Origin: Undibacterium sp. KW1
GTDB taxonomy: Bacteria > Pseudomonadota > Gammaproteobacteria > Burkholderiales > Burkholderiaceae_D
Length of the DNA stretch: 64,000 nucleotides
Direction of reading: 5' to 3'
Assembly (NCBI RefSeq): GCF_009937955.1
Contig: NZ_AP018439.1
Location: 5,456,001-5,520,000, forward strand
In this document: positions 9,555 to 19,057 of the stretch, piece by piece
How the letters are laid out: each line of letters begins with the position of its first letter
Position numbering within the stretch: position 1 is the stretch's first letter
The notes under the pieces: model-generated
What the model saw: the letters and a program-made list of their open reading frames with translations, nothing else
The model's database searches: none
Told to the model about the DNA's origin: nothing
Made by a program: the position numbers and the translations under genes

Positions 9555-10823
9555 ATGATAAGAGACACTTCAGGCCAGGATACGGTGTTGGCCGTCAATC
9601 AAGGACAAAAACGCAAGCGCGTCATCATTGCTGGCATCGCCACACTGGTGGGCGTCACTGGCCTGGTATTACTGATGTCGGCATGGCGTGGCAGCAGCCA
9701 GTCTGTGAATGCATCACGCTTGCGCATTGCTACAGTCAGCCATGGCACCCTGGTTCGGGATGCTTCAGTCAATGGCCGTATCGTTGCCGCCATCAGCCCG
9801 ACCTTGTACTCCAGCGCCGGTGGCACTGTGACGCTGAAAGCCAATGCGGGCGACACCGTCAAGAAAGGCGATATCGTGGCCGAGATAGAATCCCCTGACC
9901 TCAACGACCAGCTCAAACGCGAACAATCGAATACCGAACAACTGGAAGCAGAAGTCGCGCGGCAGCAAATCCTCGCCAAGAAACAAAAACTGATCGCCAG
10001 ACGTGATGCCGACCAGGCCGAGATAGACCGCGTAGCAGCCCAGCGCGCCTTCCAGCGCATAGAAGCAGCAGGAGTTGTCGGTGTGGTTGCCAAGAATGAT
10101 TTCCTGAAAGCCCAGGATGCCATGCGATCTACCGAAATACGCTCCAAACATGCAGCACAGGCAGCAGACCTGGAAAACGAGGACGTGACGCTGGAATTAA
10201 AAACCAAGATGAGCCAGTTGCAACGCCAGCGCCTCTCCCTGGACTTTGCCAAACGCCGTGTCGATGAATTGAAACTGCGTGCGCCTGTCGATGGCATCAT
10301 CGGCAGCCTGGCCATCTCCAACCGCAGTGTGGTGGCCGCCAATACAGCCTTGATGACACTGGTTGATCTGTCGCAACTTGAAGTCGAAGTCGAAATCCCT
10401 GAGTCATATATGACCGACCTGGGTCTGGGCATGAAAGCAGAAATCATGATCAACAATAACAAGGTCATGGGCACCCTGACCGCCATCTCGCCAGAAGTGG
10501 TAAAGAACCAGATACTCGCCAGAGTACGTTTCAGTGACAAGCAGCCTGAAGGCCTGCGTCAAAGCCAGCGCGTTTCGGCCAGATTGCTGATGGAAGAAAA
10601 AGCCAACGTCATGATCTTGCCGCGCGGCCCCTTCGTCGAGGCAGACGGCGGGCGCTTTGCCTATGTCGTCGAAAATGGTGTTGCCCAGCGCCGCCCGATC
10701 AAAATGGGTGCAACCAGTATCTCTGCAGTAGAAATTCTCAGTGGTTTGAAAGACGGCGACAAAGTCGTGATATCGGGTACCGATACATTTGAAAGCGCGA
10801 ACAGCGTTTCTATCAATAACTAA
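9555..10823 (+). CDS. Periplasmic adaptor subunit of ABC efflux system (MacA/HlyD family)
   Basis: A 422-residue membrane-fusion protein. A single N-terminal membrane anchor (about residues 23-43) follows a basic KRKR cluster. Then come a biotinyl-lipoyl-like half (about 60-105, ending GDTVKKGDIVAEIESPD), a long charged coiled-coil hairpin (about 115-235) and the second lipoyl half (RAPVDGIIGSL). A beta-barrel and membrane-proximal domain end in GDKVVISGTD. It should bridge the inner-membrane permeases encoded downstream to an outer-membrane channel, which is not encoded here. It is the first gene of a probable six-gene operon behind a sigma-54 promoter. The ATPase follows after 31 bases. Confidence 0.88.
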   Translation: MIRDTSGQDTVLAVNQGQKRKRVIIAGIATLVGVTGLVLLMSAWRGSSQSVNASRLRIATVSHGTLVRDASVNGRIVAAISPTLYSSAGGTVTLKANAGDTVKKGDIVAEIESPDLNDQLKREQSNTEQLEAEVARQQILAKKQKLIARRDADQAEIDRVAAQRAFQRIEAAGVVGVVAKNDFLKAQDAMRSTEIRSKHAAQAADLENEDVTLELKTKMSQLQRQRLSLDFAKRRVDELKLRAPVDGIIGSLAISNRSVVAANTALMTLVDLSQLEVEVEIPESYMTDLGLGMKAEIMINNNKVMGTLTAISPEVVKNQILARVRFSDKQPEGLRQSQRVSARLLMEEKANVMILPRGPFVEADGGRFAYVVENGVAQRRPIKMGATSISAVEILSGLKDGDKVVISGTDTFESANSVSINN

Positions 10824-10854
10824 TATCAACAATTAATTTAAGAAGGAATATCCC

Positions 10855-11610
10855 ATGTTACGCATGAAAAACCTCAGCAAAGTTTACCGTACGCACCTGA
10901 TCGAAACCCATGCCCTGCGCGGCTTTGACATCCATGTCAAGGAGGGCGAATTCGTCACGGTGACCGGACCATCCGGCTCTGGAAAAACCACTTTCCTGAA
11001 TATTGCCGGTTTACTGGAAGAATTCAATGACGGCGATTATCTGCTCGATGGCATCAATGTCAAAGGCATGAACGACAATGCCCGCACCCGTCTGCGTAAT
11101 GAAAAACTGGGTTTCATTTTCCAGGGTTTCAACCTGATCCCTGACCTGAACCTGTTCGACAATGTCGATGTACCTTTGCGCTATCGCGGTTTCAATACGG
11201 CTGAACGCAAGGAACGCATAGAAGATGCACTGGCACAGGTTGGCCTGGCATCACGCATGAAACATTATCCGGCTGAACTGTCTGGTGGTCAGCAACAGCG
11301 TGTGGCGATAGCCCGTGCGCTGGCCGGTTCACCAAAATTGCTGCTGGCCGATGAACCTACCGGTAACCTCGATACACAGATGGCACGCAGCGTCATGGAA
11401 TTGCTGGAAGAAATCAATGCCAAGGGCACAACCATCCTGATGGTAACGCATGACCCTGAACTGGCCGTACGGGCCCAACGCAATGTGCACATCATTGACG
11501 GCCAGGTCAGTGATCTGGTGCGCAAGGTGCCGTCACTTTACGATGCCAAAGCTGAAGGAAAAACCGATACCAGCTCGGCCAATGAAGTCGACAGTTCGGC
11601 AGTCGCCTGA
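10855..11610 (+). CDS. ABC transporter ATP-binding protein (MacB/LolD-type)
   Basis: A 251-residue ATPase of the MacB/LolD/FtsE class. Walker A GPSGSGKTT is near residue 39, the Q-loop lies in the FIFQGFNLIPDL stretch, the signature LSGGQQQR is near 142 and Walker B LLLADEPTGNLD follows. The THDPELA switch is present. A good AGAAGG ribosome site precedes the ATG. The C-terminal 25 residues are a polar tail. It probably powers the two FtsX-type permeases encoded next; unlike E. coli MacB, ATPase and permease are separate polypeptides. Substrates of this class include lipids, peptides and macrolide-like drugs; none is indicated here. Confidence 0.92.
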   Translation: MLRMKNLSKVYRTHLIETHALRGFDIHVKEGEFVTVTGPSGSGKTTFLNIAGLLEEFNDGDYLLDGINVKGMNDNARTRLRNEKLGFIFQGFNLIPDLNLFDNVDVPLRYRGFNTAERKERIEDALAQVGLASRMKHYPAELSGGQQQRVAIARALAGSPKLLLADEPTGNLDTQMARSVMELLEEINAKGTTILMVTHDPELAVRAQRNVHIIDGQVSDLVRKVPSLYDAKAEGKTDTSSANEVDSSAVA

Positions 11611-11618
11611 GGAGCCGC

Positions 11619-12923
11619 ATGATGTTCCGTTATTATTTTTTACTCGGCATCCGCAGCCTGCGCCGCAATCCGGCCCTGACTGCGCTGATGGTACTGACGC
11701 TGGCAGTTGGCGTTGCTGCCAGCATTTCCACCCTGACGATCTTGCATGTGATGTCGGGTGACCCGATACCACACAAAAGCAACCGGCTGTTCACACCCTG
11801 GATGGATAACGGTCCATTGAAAGGCTATACGCCCAATGATAAACCGAATGATACCCAGATGAGTTACCGGGATGTCTTGAATCACCTACCGGCAAAAATT
11901 GGGGAAAGACGTTCGGCCATGTACGGCATATTAATGGCCATAGAACCTGCACGCAAAGACTTGCCCGCGATAGAACCGGAAGGTGCAGCCGTGACCAAGG
12001 ATTTTTTCGCCATGTTTGACACGCCATTTTTGCATGGCCAGGGATGGACTGAAAGCGACGACGCAAAAGCAGCAGATGTTGTTGTACTTGGGAAAAAACT
12101 GGCTGATAAACTGTATGGCAATACCAATCCTGTTGGTCAGTACCTGACCATGATAGGTCATCAGTTCCAGATAGTCGGTGTACTCGACACCTGGGAACCA
12201 AGTCCGCGCTTTTACCGCAATGCCACTTTTGGTGCGCAGGAAGATTTCTTCATCCCTTTGGCCAGCGCCATCCGGCATGAAATCACCCATGCTGGTGGTA
12301 TGGGCTGTACTGGTGACACTGCGCCCGGCTGGCAAGGGCGGCTGGATTCTGAATGTACATGGCTGAGCTTCTGGTTTGAATTGAAGTCAGAAAGCCAACG
12401 CCCTGAACTGCAAAGCTATCTCGACAATTATGCATCCGAGCAGCGCAAGCTTGGGCGTTACATGCGCCAGGCAAAAAACAAACTGTTTAATGTCATGGAA
12501 TGGCTGGAAGAATCCAAAGTGGTCGGCAACGATAACAAACTGTCTGCCTGGCTGGCATTTGGCTTCCTGTTGCTGTGTCTGGTGAATACCGTGGGTCTGT
12601 TACTGGCGAAATTTTCTGTGCGGGCATCGGAAGTCGGCGTACGGCGTGCACTGGGCGCATCCCGTAAAGAGATCTTCAATCAATTTCTCATCGAGAGCAG
12701 TGTCATCGGCCTGGCTGGTGGTGTTGCAGGGCTGTTGCTGGCATTTGGTGCACTTGCCCTGATCGCCAACCAATCGAAACAGTTGACTGTCGTAGCACAC
12801 ATGGACTGGCAAATGCTGAGCATTACCTTTGTGATGTCAGTCACCGCAGCCATATTGGCGGGATTGTTCCCGACCTGGCGTGCATGCCAGGTGACGCCTG
12901 CCATACAACTCAAATCACAATGA
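11619..12923 (+). CDS. FtsX/MacB-type ABC transporter permease 1
   Basis: A 434-residue permease starting eight bases after the ATPase stop. One membrane helix near the N-terminus (about residues 20-42, ALTALMVLTLAVGVAASIS) is followed by a large periplasmic MacB-PCD-like domain (about 45-300). Three C-terminal helices follow with the conserved FtsX core (GLLLAKFSVRASEVGVRRALGAS reads as the coupling region). The charged juxtamembrane motif VGVRRALGAS contacts the ATPase in this family. It pairs with the following homologous permease as a heterodimer, which distinguishes the system from homodimeric MacB. Confidence 0.88.
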   Translation: MMFRYYFLLGIRSLRRNPALTALMVLTLAVGVAASISTLTILHVMSGDPIPHKSNRLFTPWMDNGPLKGYTPNDKPNDTQMSYRDVLNHLPAKIGERRSAMYGILMAIEPARKDLPAIEPEGAAVTKDFFAMFDTPFLHGQGWTESDDAKAADVVVLGKKLADKLYGNTNPVGQYLTMIGHQFQIVGVLDTWEPSPRFYRNATFGAQEDFFIPLASAIRHEITHAGGMGCTGDTAPGWQGRLDSECTWLSFWFELKSESQRPELQSYLDNYASEQRKLGRYMRQAKNKLFNVMEWLEESKVVGNDNKLSAWLAFGFLLLCLVNTVGLLLAKFSVRASEVGVRRALGASRKEIFNQFLIESSVIGLAGGVAGLLLAFGALALIANQSKQLTVVAHMDWQMLSITFVMSVTAAILAGLFPTWRACQVTPAIQLKSQ

Positions 12924-12930
12924 GGCTATC

Positions 12931-14178
12931 ATGAAACTTAATCTAGAAATTCGCCCCATTTTATCTGCGCTGCTGCGCAGCAAGACTGGTGCCATCCTGG
13001 TGGCCCTCCAGGTTGCCATCAGCCTGGCAATTTTAACCAACGCCGTCTATATTGTTCAATTGCGCATGGAAGTGGTAGCACGCCCCAGTGGATTAACAGA
13101 AGAAAATGACCTGTTTTCCATCAATATCAGCAACCGCAAAGTCGCCGATCATGCCGAGCAGATCGCCACGCAAAAACAAGAAGAAGCAACCATACGAGGG
13201 GTCTCTGGTGTACAGGGCGTGACAAGGGTCAGCCAGACACCATTATCCTGGTCCGGCAGTACCACTGGTGTTTCGCTGGACAGGAAGCAGGCTGCCACCA
13301 GTGCCAACGTATCGATGTATATCGCATCGGAATCCGTGATGAAACTCTGGGGCCTGAAGCTGGCCGACGGGCGTGACTTCAATCAGGGTGAATTCCGCGA
13401 AATTGACACCAGTACCAGCAAGGAATTTCCCAATGTCGTCATCATTACCAAGGCACTCGCAGAAAAACTTTTCCCAGGTCAGGCCAGTGTCGTTGGCAAA
13501 ACCATTTATTTTGGCACGGGCGACGATGCGAACGAGAGCAGGATCATCGGTGTGCTTGAGCGTTTGCAAACCCATGCTGCCCAGATTGGCGAAAAAGGTG
13601 AAATCTCGGTGGTCTTGCCCATACGCATGTCAAATGACCCCTACTCCAAGTATTCGGTACGCGCCGAACCCGGCCAGCGTGAACGTGTCATGAAGGATGT
13701 TGAGATGGCATTGAGAAAAGCATCTGCGACACCTATCATCATCAATATGCGCAGTTTGCAGGAAGACAGGTCCAGACGCTACCGCGCTGACAATGGCCTG
13801 GCCTGGATGCTGATCGCCGTTTGCGTCTTGCTCTTATTGGTAACGGCCAGCGGCATCGTCGGCATTTCCAGCCTGTGGGTGACGCAACGGCGCAAGCATA
13901 TCGGTGTGCGCCGTGCACTGGGTGCGCGCAAGATAGACGTGTTGCGTTATTTCGTCACTGAGAACTTCATGATCACCACTTTTGGTATCGCCTGCGGCCT
14001 TGCCCTGGCCATAGGTCTCAACCAGTTATTGGTCAGCAAGCTGGAGCTGACCAAATTGCCTGCAGCTTATTTGCTGGGAGGCAGTGTAATTTTCTGGATA
14101 CTTGGTATCATCGCGGTGGTGGGACCGGCGGCCCGTGCTGCGTCGATTTCACCGGCCACTGCTACCCGCAGTACCTGA
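12931..14178 (+). CDS. FtsX/MacB-type ABC transporter permease 2
   Basis: A 415-residue homologue of the preceding permease with the same plan: an N-terminal helix (about residues 20-42), a periplasmic domain, and three C-terminal helices. The second coupling motif is IGVRRALGARK near residue 330. It starts seven bases after the previous stop, with a GAGG ribosome site. The presence of two divergent permeases implies a heterodimeric channel. The next gene in the operon is the NtrC-type regulator, 41 bases on, so transport and regulation are probably co-transcribed. Confidence 0.88.
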   Translation: MKLNLEIRPILSALLRSKTGAILVALQVAISLAILTNAVYIVQLRMEVVARPSGLTEENDLFSINISNRKVADHAEQIATQKQEEATIRGVSGVQGVTRVSQTPLSWSGSTTGVSLDRKQAATSANVSMYIASESVMKLWGLKLADGRDFNQGEFREIDTSTSKEFPNVVIITKALAEKLFPGQASVVGKTIYFGTGDDANESRIIGVLERLQTHAAQIGEKGEISVVLPIRMSNDPYSKYSVRAEPGQRERVMKDVEMALRKASATPIIINMRSLQEDRSRRYRADNGLAWMLIAVCVLLLLVTASGIVGISSLWVTQRRKHIGVRRALGARKIDVLRYFVTENFMITTFGIACGLALAIGLNQLLVSKLELTKLPAAYLLGGSVIFWILGIIAVVGPAARAASISPATATRST

Positions 14179-14219
14179 AGTACTACAACCCCTAAGCCTT
14201 GAAAACACAAACACTGACA

Positions 14220-15554
14220 ATGCCTACCGTATTAATTATTGATGACAATGCCACCGTTGCGGTGGCACTGGAAGTGCTGTTTTCCCTGCATGATATTGAT
14301 GCGGTCTGTGCCACTTCGCCAGAACAGGGCCTGGCGATGCTGGAGCATCAGGCGATAGACCTGGTGATACAGGACATGAACTTCACCGCAGACACCACCT
14401 CTGGTGATGAAGGTCGCGCCCTGTTCACTGAAATACGCAAGCGCTACCCTGACCTGCCCGTGATCTTGCTGACAGCCTGGACACATCTGGATGCGGCGGT
14501 AGAACTGATCAGGTCAGGCGCTGCCGATTACCTCGGCAAACCCTGGAATGACCAGAAACTATTGACCACAGTCAGGAATCTGATAGAACTCGGGCAAAGC
14601 AACCGCGCCCTGCAACAAAGACTGCAACGCGAACGCAAGCAAAAACGTGAGCTGGAGCAAAAATTCAATCTCTGCAATCTGGTCTGGAATGATGCTGCGA
14701 CCGAACGGGTACTGGGCATGGCTTGCCAGGTCGCCCGCGCCGATGTGCCGGTGCTGATCACCGGGCCAAATGGTGCAGGCAAGGAAAGAATCGCTGAAAT
14801 CATACAGGCCAATTCCAGCGTCAAGGATGGCCCTTTTGTCGTCCTCAATTGTGGTGCCTTGCCAGCCGAACTTATAGAAGCCGAACTGTTTGGTGCCGAA
14901 GCTGGTGCCTACACCGGGGCCAGCAAGGCGCGCGAAGGCAAGTTTGAAGCAGCCGATGGCGGCACCCTGTTCCTCGATGAAATTGGTAACCTGCCACTCG
15001 CCGGGCAAATGAAATTATTGCGGGTGCTGGAAACCGGGCGCTTTGAAAGACTGGGCTCAAACAAGGAAAGACAGGTCAAGGTACGCGTCTTGAGCGCCAC
15101 CAACGCTGATTTGCCAGCCATGATCAAGGCAGGCAGCTTCCGCCAGGATTTGCTGTATCGCCTGAACGTCATCGAATTGCATTTGCCTACACTGGCAGAA
15201 CGCACTGGCGACATCTTGCCGTTGGCAGAATACTTCCTCAGCAATGGCAAGACCCTGCATCCCAGCACGGCATCGGCACTGATGCAATATGCCTGGCCGG
15301 GCAATGTCAGGGAACTTAAAAATGTCATGCAGCGTGCCTGCCTGCTGGCCGCCAAAACTGAAATCATGCCCACTGATCTTGGCCTGCCTTTGGCTAATAG
15401 CTGGGTCAATGAGCAGGAGCCCGACAAAGAGGCGATAGAACGCGCCCTGCAAAAAGCCCATGGTGTGGTGGCGCAAGCCGCTGCCGAACTGGGTTTGAGC
15501 CGCCAGGCCTTATACCGGCGTATGGACAGGCTGGGCATCAGTCGTAGCGCATGA
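14220..15554 (+). CDS. Sigma-54-dependent NtrC-family response regulator
   Basis: A 444-residue protein. A receiver domain occupies residues 1-120, with acidic pocket DDN near the start, a phospho-acceptor Asp in IQDMNF and Lys in LGKPW. An AAA+ domain (about 150-370) has GPNGAGKE as Walker A, GAYTGA as the sigma-54 contact loop (Tyr replacing the usual Phe) and LFLDEIGNLP as Walker B. A Fis-type helix-turn-helix ends in AAELGLSRQALYRRMDRLGI. ATG 14220 was chosen; a TTG seven codons earlier is the alternative, and neither has a strong ribosome site. It overlaps the kinase gene by ATGA. It likely activates the sigma-54 promoter at 9506, making its own operon its target. Confidence 0.9.
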   Translation: MPTVLIIDDNATVAVALEVLFSLHDIDAVCATSPEQGLAMLEHQAIDLVIQDMNFTADTTSGDEGRALFTEIRKRYPDLPVILLTAWTHLDAAVELIRSGAADYLGKPWNDQKLLTTVRNLIELGQSNRALQQRLQRERKQKRELEQKFNLCNLVWNDAATERVLGMACQVARADVPVLITGPNGAGKERIAEIIQANSSVKDGPFVVLNCGALPAELIEAELFGAEAGAYTGASKAREGKFEAADGGTLFLDEIGNLPLAGQMKLLRVLETGRFERLGSNKERQVKVRVLSATNADLPAMIKAGSFRQDLLYRLNVIELHLPTLAERTGDILPLAEYFLSNGKTLHPSTASALMQYAWPGNVRELKNVMQRACLLAAKTEIMPTDLGLPLANSWVNEQEPDKEAIERALQKAHGVVAQAAAELGLSRQALYRRMDRLGISRSA

Positions 15555-16912
15555 CAGAGCAAACGCCATCAGCCAACGGCACCAATAAAAAGCCGCTGTT
15601 TTCCATGCTCACGCGACTGAGCCTGTTGATCATCGCGATTTTATTGCTGGCAGTTGCAGTCAGCATGCTGATGCTGCATTTATTGCCAGAACAGGTCTGG
15701 CTGGCTGCCGGACTCAGTTTGCTGATTATCTTGCCCTTGGGTGTGGGCATAGTACGCAGCCAGTTGCAAGCCATGATACGTTTATTCCATACCCTTGCCG
15801 GTACCGTCATCAGCTACCAGGACAATGATTTTTCCATAGGTGTACACTGGCCCTTGCAAGACGAGTTGGGTGAACTGGTAGATGCCCACAATGCCTTGGG
15901 CGATGTCTTGCGCAAGCAAAGATTGAATCTGGTACAGCGTGAATTGCTGCTTGATACCATGGTGCAGAACACGCCAGTGGCGATGATGCTGGTGGCTGAC
16001 CACGGCCCCATTGTCTTCGCCAATATCGCGGCCAGGCAATTGCTGAACCAGGGACGCAAACTCGAAGGTTTCAGTTTTAATGAAGTGATGACACAAGTCT
16101 CGGCCTCATTGCGGGAGGCCATACTGCGCGGTGGCGATGGCTTGTTCACAGTAGCAGCCAAAGATGCAGAAGAAGAGGAAGAGGTATATCACCTGGCGCG
16201 CCGCCACTTCAGCCTGAATGGCCGTCATCATGAATTATTTTTGCTGCGCCACCTGACGGTGGAATTGCGCCGCCAGGAAGTGCAGACCTGGAAAAAAGTC
16301 ATACGTGTGATCAGTCATGAACTCAATAACTCACTGGCACCGATAGCCTCGCTGGCGAATTCTGCTGCGGTACTGGTAAGCCGTGGCCAAACCGAGCGCC
16401 TGCCCGGTATTTTGCTCACGATAGAAGAACGCACCCGCCATCTGGAAAGTTTTATCGATGGTTATGCACGCTTCGCCAAGCTGCCGACACCGAGGCTGGA
16501 GAGTACCCACTGGGATAACTTTATCGCAGGCCTGAAGTCACAGGTCATCTTCACCGTGACTGACAGCTTGCCTGAAGAACCTGTCAACCTCGACAGGGCA
16601 CAAATGGAACATGCGCTGCTGAACCTGTTGAAGAATGCCCATGAGTCTGGCTCACGGGAAGATGAAGTATTTCTAAACATACGCAACTTGCAAGGCATCA
16701 TACGCATAGAAGTCATGGACAGGGGTAGCGGCATGACAGATACGGTGATGTCGAATGCCCTGATCCCCTTTTACTCCACCAAACGCAGTGGCACAGGCCT
16801 GGGCCTGGCACTGGTGCGTGAAATCATAGAAGCACATGGCGGCAGGATCAGCCTGCAAAACCGTGAAGGCGGCGGCCTGAACGTCAGCCTGTTCCTGCCT
16901 GTATCACCCTAA
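15551..16912 (+). CDS. NtrY-like sensor histidine kinase
   Basis: A 453-residue kinase with two N-terminal membrane helices (about residues 17-42 and 47-65) separated by a very short loop. A HAMP/PAS-like region follows (about 120-200, DTMVQNTPVAMMLV). The phospho-acceptor stretch is VISHELNNSLAPI, and the ATPase domain has N-box LLNLLKNAHES and G-boxes DRGSGM and GTGLGLAL. The very short periplasmic loop suggests sensing in the membrane or cytoplasm rather than of a periplasmic ligand. It starts inside the regulator stop codon and is its evident partner. Its 3' end overlaps the convergent kinase gene by four bases. Confidence 0.9.
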   Translation: MTEQTPSANGTNKKPLFSMLTRLSLLIIAILLLAVAVSMLMLHLLPEQVWLAAGLSLLIILPLGVGIVRSQLQAMIRLFHTLAGTVISYQDNDFSIGVHWPLQDELGELVDAHNALGDVLRKQRLNLVQRELLLDTMVQNTPVAMMLVADHGPIVFANIAARQLLNQGRKLEGFSFNEVMTQVSASLREAILRGGDGLFTVAAKDAEEEEEVYHLARRHFSLNGRHHELFLLRHLTVELRRQEVQTWKKVIRVISHELNNSLAPIASLANSAAVLVSRGQTERLPGILLTIEERTRHLESFIDGYARFAKLPTPRLESTHWDNFIAGLKSQVIFTVTDSLPEEPVNLDRAQMEHALLNLLKNAHESGSREDEVFLNIRNLQGIIRIEVMDRGSGMTDTVMSNALIPFYSTKRSGTGLGLALVREIIEAHGGRISLQNREGGGLNVSLFLPVSP

Positions 16913-18165
16913 GCAAATGCGATTGGTAAAACGATCAACATGCACAACCCGGCGGCACGGCGGTTGCTGGCAGTAATGCTGCCGCCATGCGCCTGTATCA
17001 CGCGCTGGGTAATCGCCAGCCCCAGGCCATAGCCTTCACTGCTTTGTTCTGCCAGCACACTACGGTAGAAAGGCTGGAAGATGCTCTGCAATTCAGCTTC
17101 CGGCACGCCTTCGCCTTCATCCAGGATGGATACATGTAATTGCCTGCCCAGTACTTCTGCGTGAAGGGTCACGGCAGTATCGGGACGGGTATGCCGTATC
17201 GCATTGCGCAAGACATTTTCCATCGCCCGGTGCAGCAATTCATAGCGCCCCAGTACGCACACCTTGCTGATGGCATCGACAGAATATTCAGTCTTGAACG
17301 CCTTGCCTGCGGTCTTCGCTTCAAAGTGGGCATTGTCAGTCAAGTCAGCGAATAATTCATCCATGTGTATCAGGTCTTGCCCTGCATGGGCACCTGCTTC
17401 GAGACGCGACAGTGTCAGGATTTCACCGACCAGTTTATCCATGCGCACGGCTTCCCTGTCCATGCGCACCATGTATTCTTCTGCCTTGTCCGGCTGCTGG
17501 CGCGCCAGGCCTATCGCTGCCTGCAAACGTGCCAGTGGTGAACGCAGTTCATGTGATACATCATGTAAGAGACGGCGCTGGTTTTGCAGTGAACCTGTCA
17601 ACTGCTCGGCCATGCGGTCAAAGTCGCGGCCCAGATCAGTCAGTTCATCCTTGCGCTTGCCCATGCTGTCCCCTATGCGCGTCTGTAGCCTGCCATTTGT
17701 CAGTTCATGAAAAGCCTCGCTGAGCCTGCGTATAGGCTTGGACATATACCAGGCCATCAGAGCCGCAAACAGCAGGCTGGCAAACAGGGCAACCGTCATG
17801 GGAATGAAGGCTCGCGAATCGCCGCCATCATGCGGTGGCTTGCGCATACCCATAGGCACCCGCCCAGGCTCACCAGGCGGACCACCGGGCCTGGCTGCAT
17901 CACGAAAATCCGGACCGGGACCATGTTTGAATTCAGAACCAGAACCTGAGCCGGGGCCGCGCCTGTCTTCATGCTGGGGTTTGTCGGGCTGCACAGCCAT
18001 TACCGCAGCCCTGGCCATGTCTTCGTTGCTGCGTTTGATCCAGAAGGTCACACTGATACCGGCGATGGCCGTCAATTGGGCCAGCCAGATGAAGAAAAAG
18101 AATTTCCAGAACAAGCGACCGAGTTTCAGCATACTGAGTTTAGGCATCATTACTCGCTTATTCAC
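16909..18165 (-). CDS. CpxA-like sensor histidine kinase
   Basis: A 418-residue kinase with an N-terminal helix (about residues 18-40) and a second near 125-145. The periplasmic segment between them is dominated by Gly, Pro, Arg and His, without an obvious folded domain. A HAMP domain follows (KPIRRLSEAFHEL), then HisKA with HDVSHELRSPLARL and a HATPase domain (NVLRNAIRHT, DEGEGVP, GYGLGLAI). The GTG start directly abuts the stop of the regulator gene (TAAGTG); ATGs five and six codons on are alternatives. With the CpxR-like regulator it forms an envelope-stress-type two-component pair. The stimulus is unknown. Confidence 0.88.
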   Translation of the reverse strand: MNKRVMMPKLSMLKLGRLFWKFFFFIWLAQLTAIAGISVTFWIKRSNEDMARAAVMAVQPDKPQHEDRRGPGSGSGSEFKHGPGPDFRDAARPGGPPGEPGRVPMGMRKPPHDGGDSRAFIPMTVALFASLLFAALMAWYMSKPIRRLSEAFHELTNGRLQTRIGDSMGKRKDELTDLGRDFDRMAEQLTGSLQNQRRLLHDVSHELRSPLARLQAAIGLARQQPDKAEEYMVRMDREAVRMDKLVGEILTLSRLEAGAHAGQDLIHMDELFADLTDNAHFEAKTAGKAFKTEYSVDAISKVCVLGRYELLHRAMENVLRNAIRHTRPDTAVTLHAEVLGRQLHVSILDEGEGVPEAELQSIFQPFYRSVLAEQSSEGYGLGLAITQRVIQAHGGSITASNRRAAGLCMLIVLPIAFA

Positions 18166-18855
18166 TTACTCGCGCGTCAGCATATAACCCTGGCGATATA
18201 CCGTCTGTATGACAGTACGGCCATCGGCAAAGGCGCTGATCTTTTGTCGTATACTGCTGAGGTGGACATCGATATTCCTGTCGAATCTGGCCAGTGGGCG
18301 GCCCAGACCCTGCTCGGACAATTCATTCTTGCTGACAGTTTGTCCGGCATTTCTTGCCAACAACTCCAGCAAAGTGAATTCAGTGCTGGTCAGGTCCAGC
18401 ATTTTATTATTCCATTCTGCGCGGCGCTGGCCCGGCCATATCTGCAGTGCACCCACGACCAGGCATAGTCTGTCCTGGTCGGCATTCATGCCACTCTCGG
18501 TACGGCGCAGGATGGCCCTGAGCCTGGCCAGCAATTCGCGTGGGGTACATGGTTTGGGCACATAATCATCGGCCCCCAGTTCAAGACCGATGATGCGATC
18601 GACATCATCGCCACGCGCCGTCAGCATCAGCACCGGCATGCGGCTGTGCTCGCGGATGCGGCGCAGGGCTTCGATGCCATTCATGCGCGGCATCATGACA
18701 TCCAGCACTGCTATCGCATGCTGGCCAGACAAAGCCTCTGCTACGGCTTGTTCGCCATCATGTACGGTAGTAATGGCAAAACCCTCACGCTCAAGATATT
18801 CCTTGAGCATGCCTATCAGTTCGACGTCATCGTCTGCGAGCAATACCTTGGTCAT
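18166..18855 (-). CDS. OmpR/CpxR-family response regulator
   Basis: A 229-residue regulator. The receiver domain (1-120) has acidic pocket DDD, phospho-acceptor Asp in VLDVMMP and Lys in PKPCTPREL. A C-terminal winged helix (about 130-229) contains LTSTEFTLLELLARNAG and RTVIQTVYRQGYML. The frame extends 34 codons upstream, but ATG 18855 gives the canonical MTKVLLADDD opening. It lies first in the pair with the kinase, and its upstream region has three GTAAA-type half-sites, the known CpxR motif. Autoregulation is therefore likely. Confidence 0.9.
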   Translation of the reverse strand: MTKVLLADDDVELIGMLKEYLEREGFAITTVHDGEQAVAEALSGQHAIAVLDVMMPRMNGIEALRRIREHSRMPVLMLTARGDDVDRIIGLELGADDYVPKPCTPRELLARLRAILRRTESGMNADQDRLCLVVGALQIWPGQRRAEWNNKMLDLTSTEFTLLELLARNAGQTVSKNELSEQGLGRPLARFDRNIDVHLSSIRQKISAFADGRTVIQTVYRQGYMLTRE

Positions 18856-18961
18856 AAAGTGTGGGGATATGAATTCTATGTACTGATGATAGCAAAGCCA
18901 TCTATGTACGCGTGCAAATTTACCTGCTTTTACAGTCGCACTTCTTTGGTGACACAAAATC

Positions 18962-18987
18962 CTTACCTAACTTTACCTTTGCTTTAC
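18962..18987 (-). promoter_or_regulatory. CpxR-type operator: three GTAA(A/G) direct repeats
   Basis: On the minus strand the order is GTAAA (18987-18983), GTAAA (18976-18972), GTAAG (18966-18962), at 11- and 10-base steps. The first two form GTAAA-N6-GTAAA, within the published CpxR pattern GTAAA-N(4-8)-GTAAA. The site lies between the regulator gene and the divergent dioxygenase-like gene, so it could control both. Confidence 0.5.
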
Positions 18988-19057
18988 TGCACTTAACAAG
19001 TCATCAAGACACAATGCAGCAACACCAATGTAATACCCACAGCAAGGAAAAAACATC

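Noticed and set aside
9599..10540. A 313-codon minus-strand frame opposite the adaptor gene
   Set aside because: A Ser/Arg-rich antisense shadow of a well-supported HlyD-family gene.
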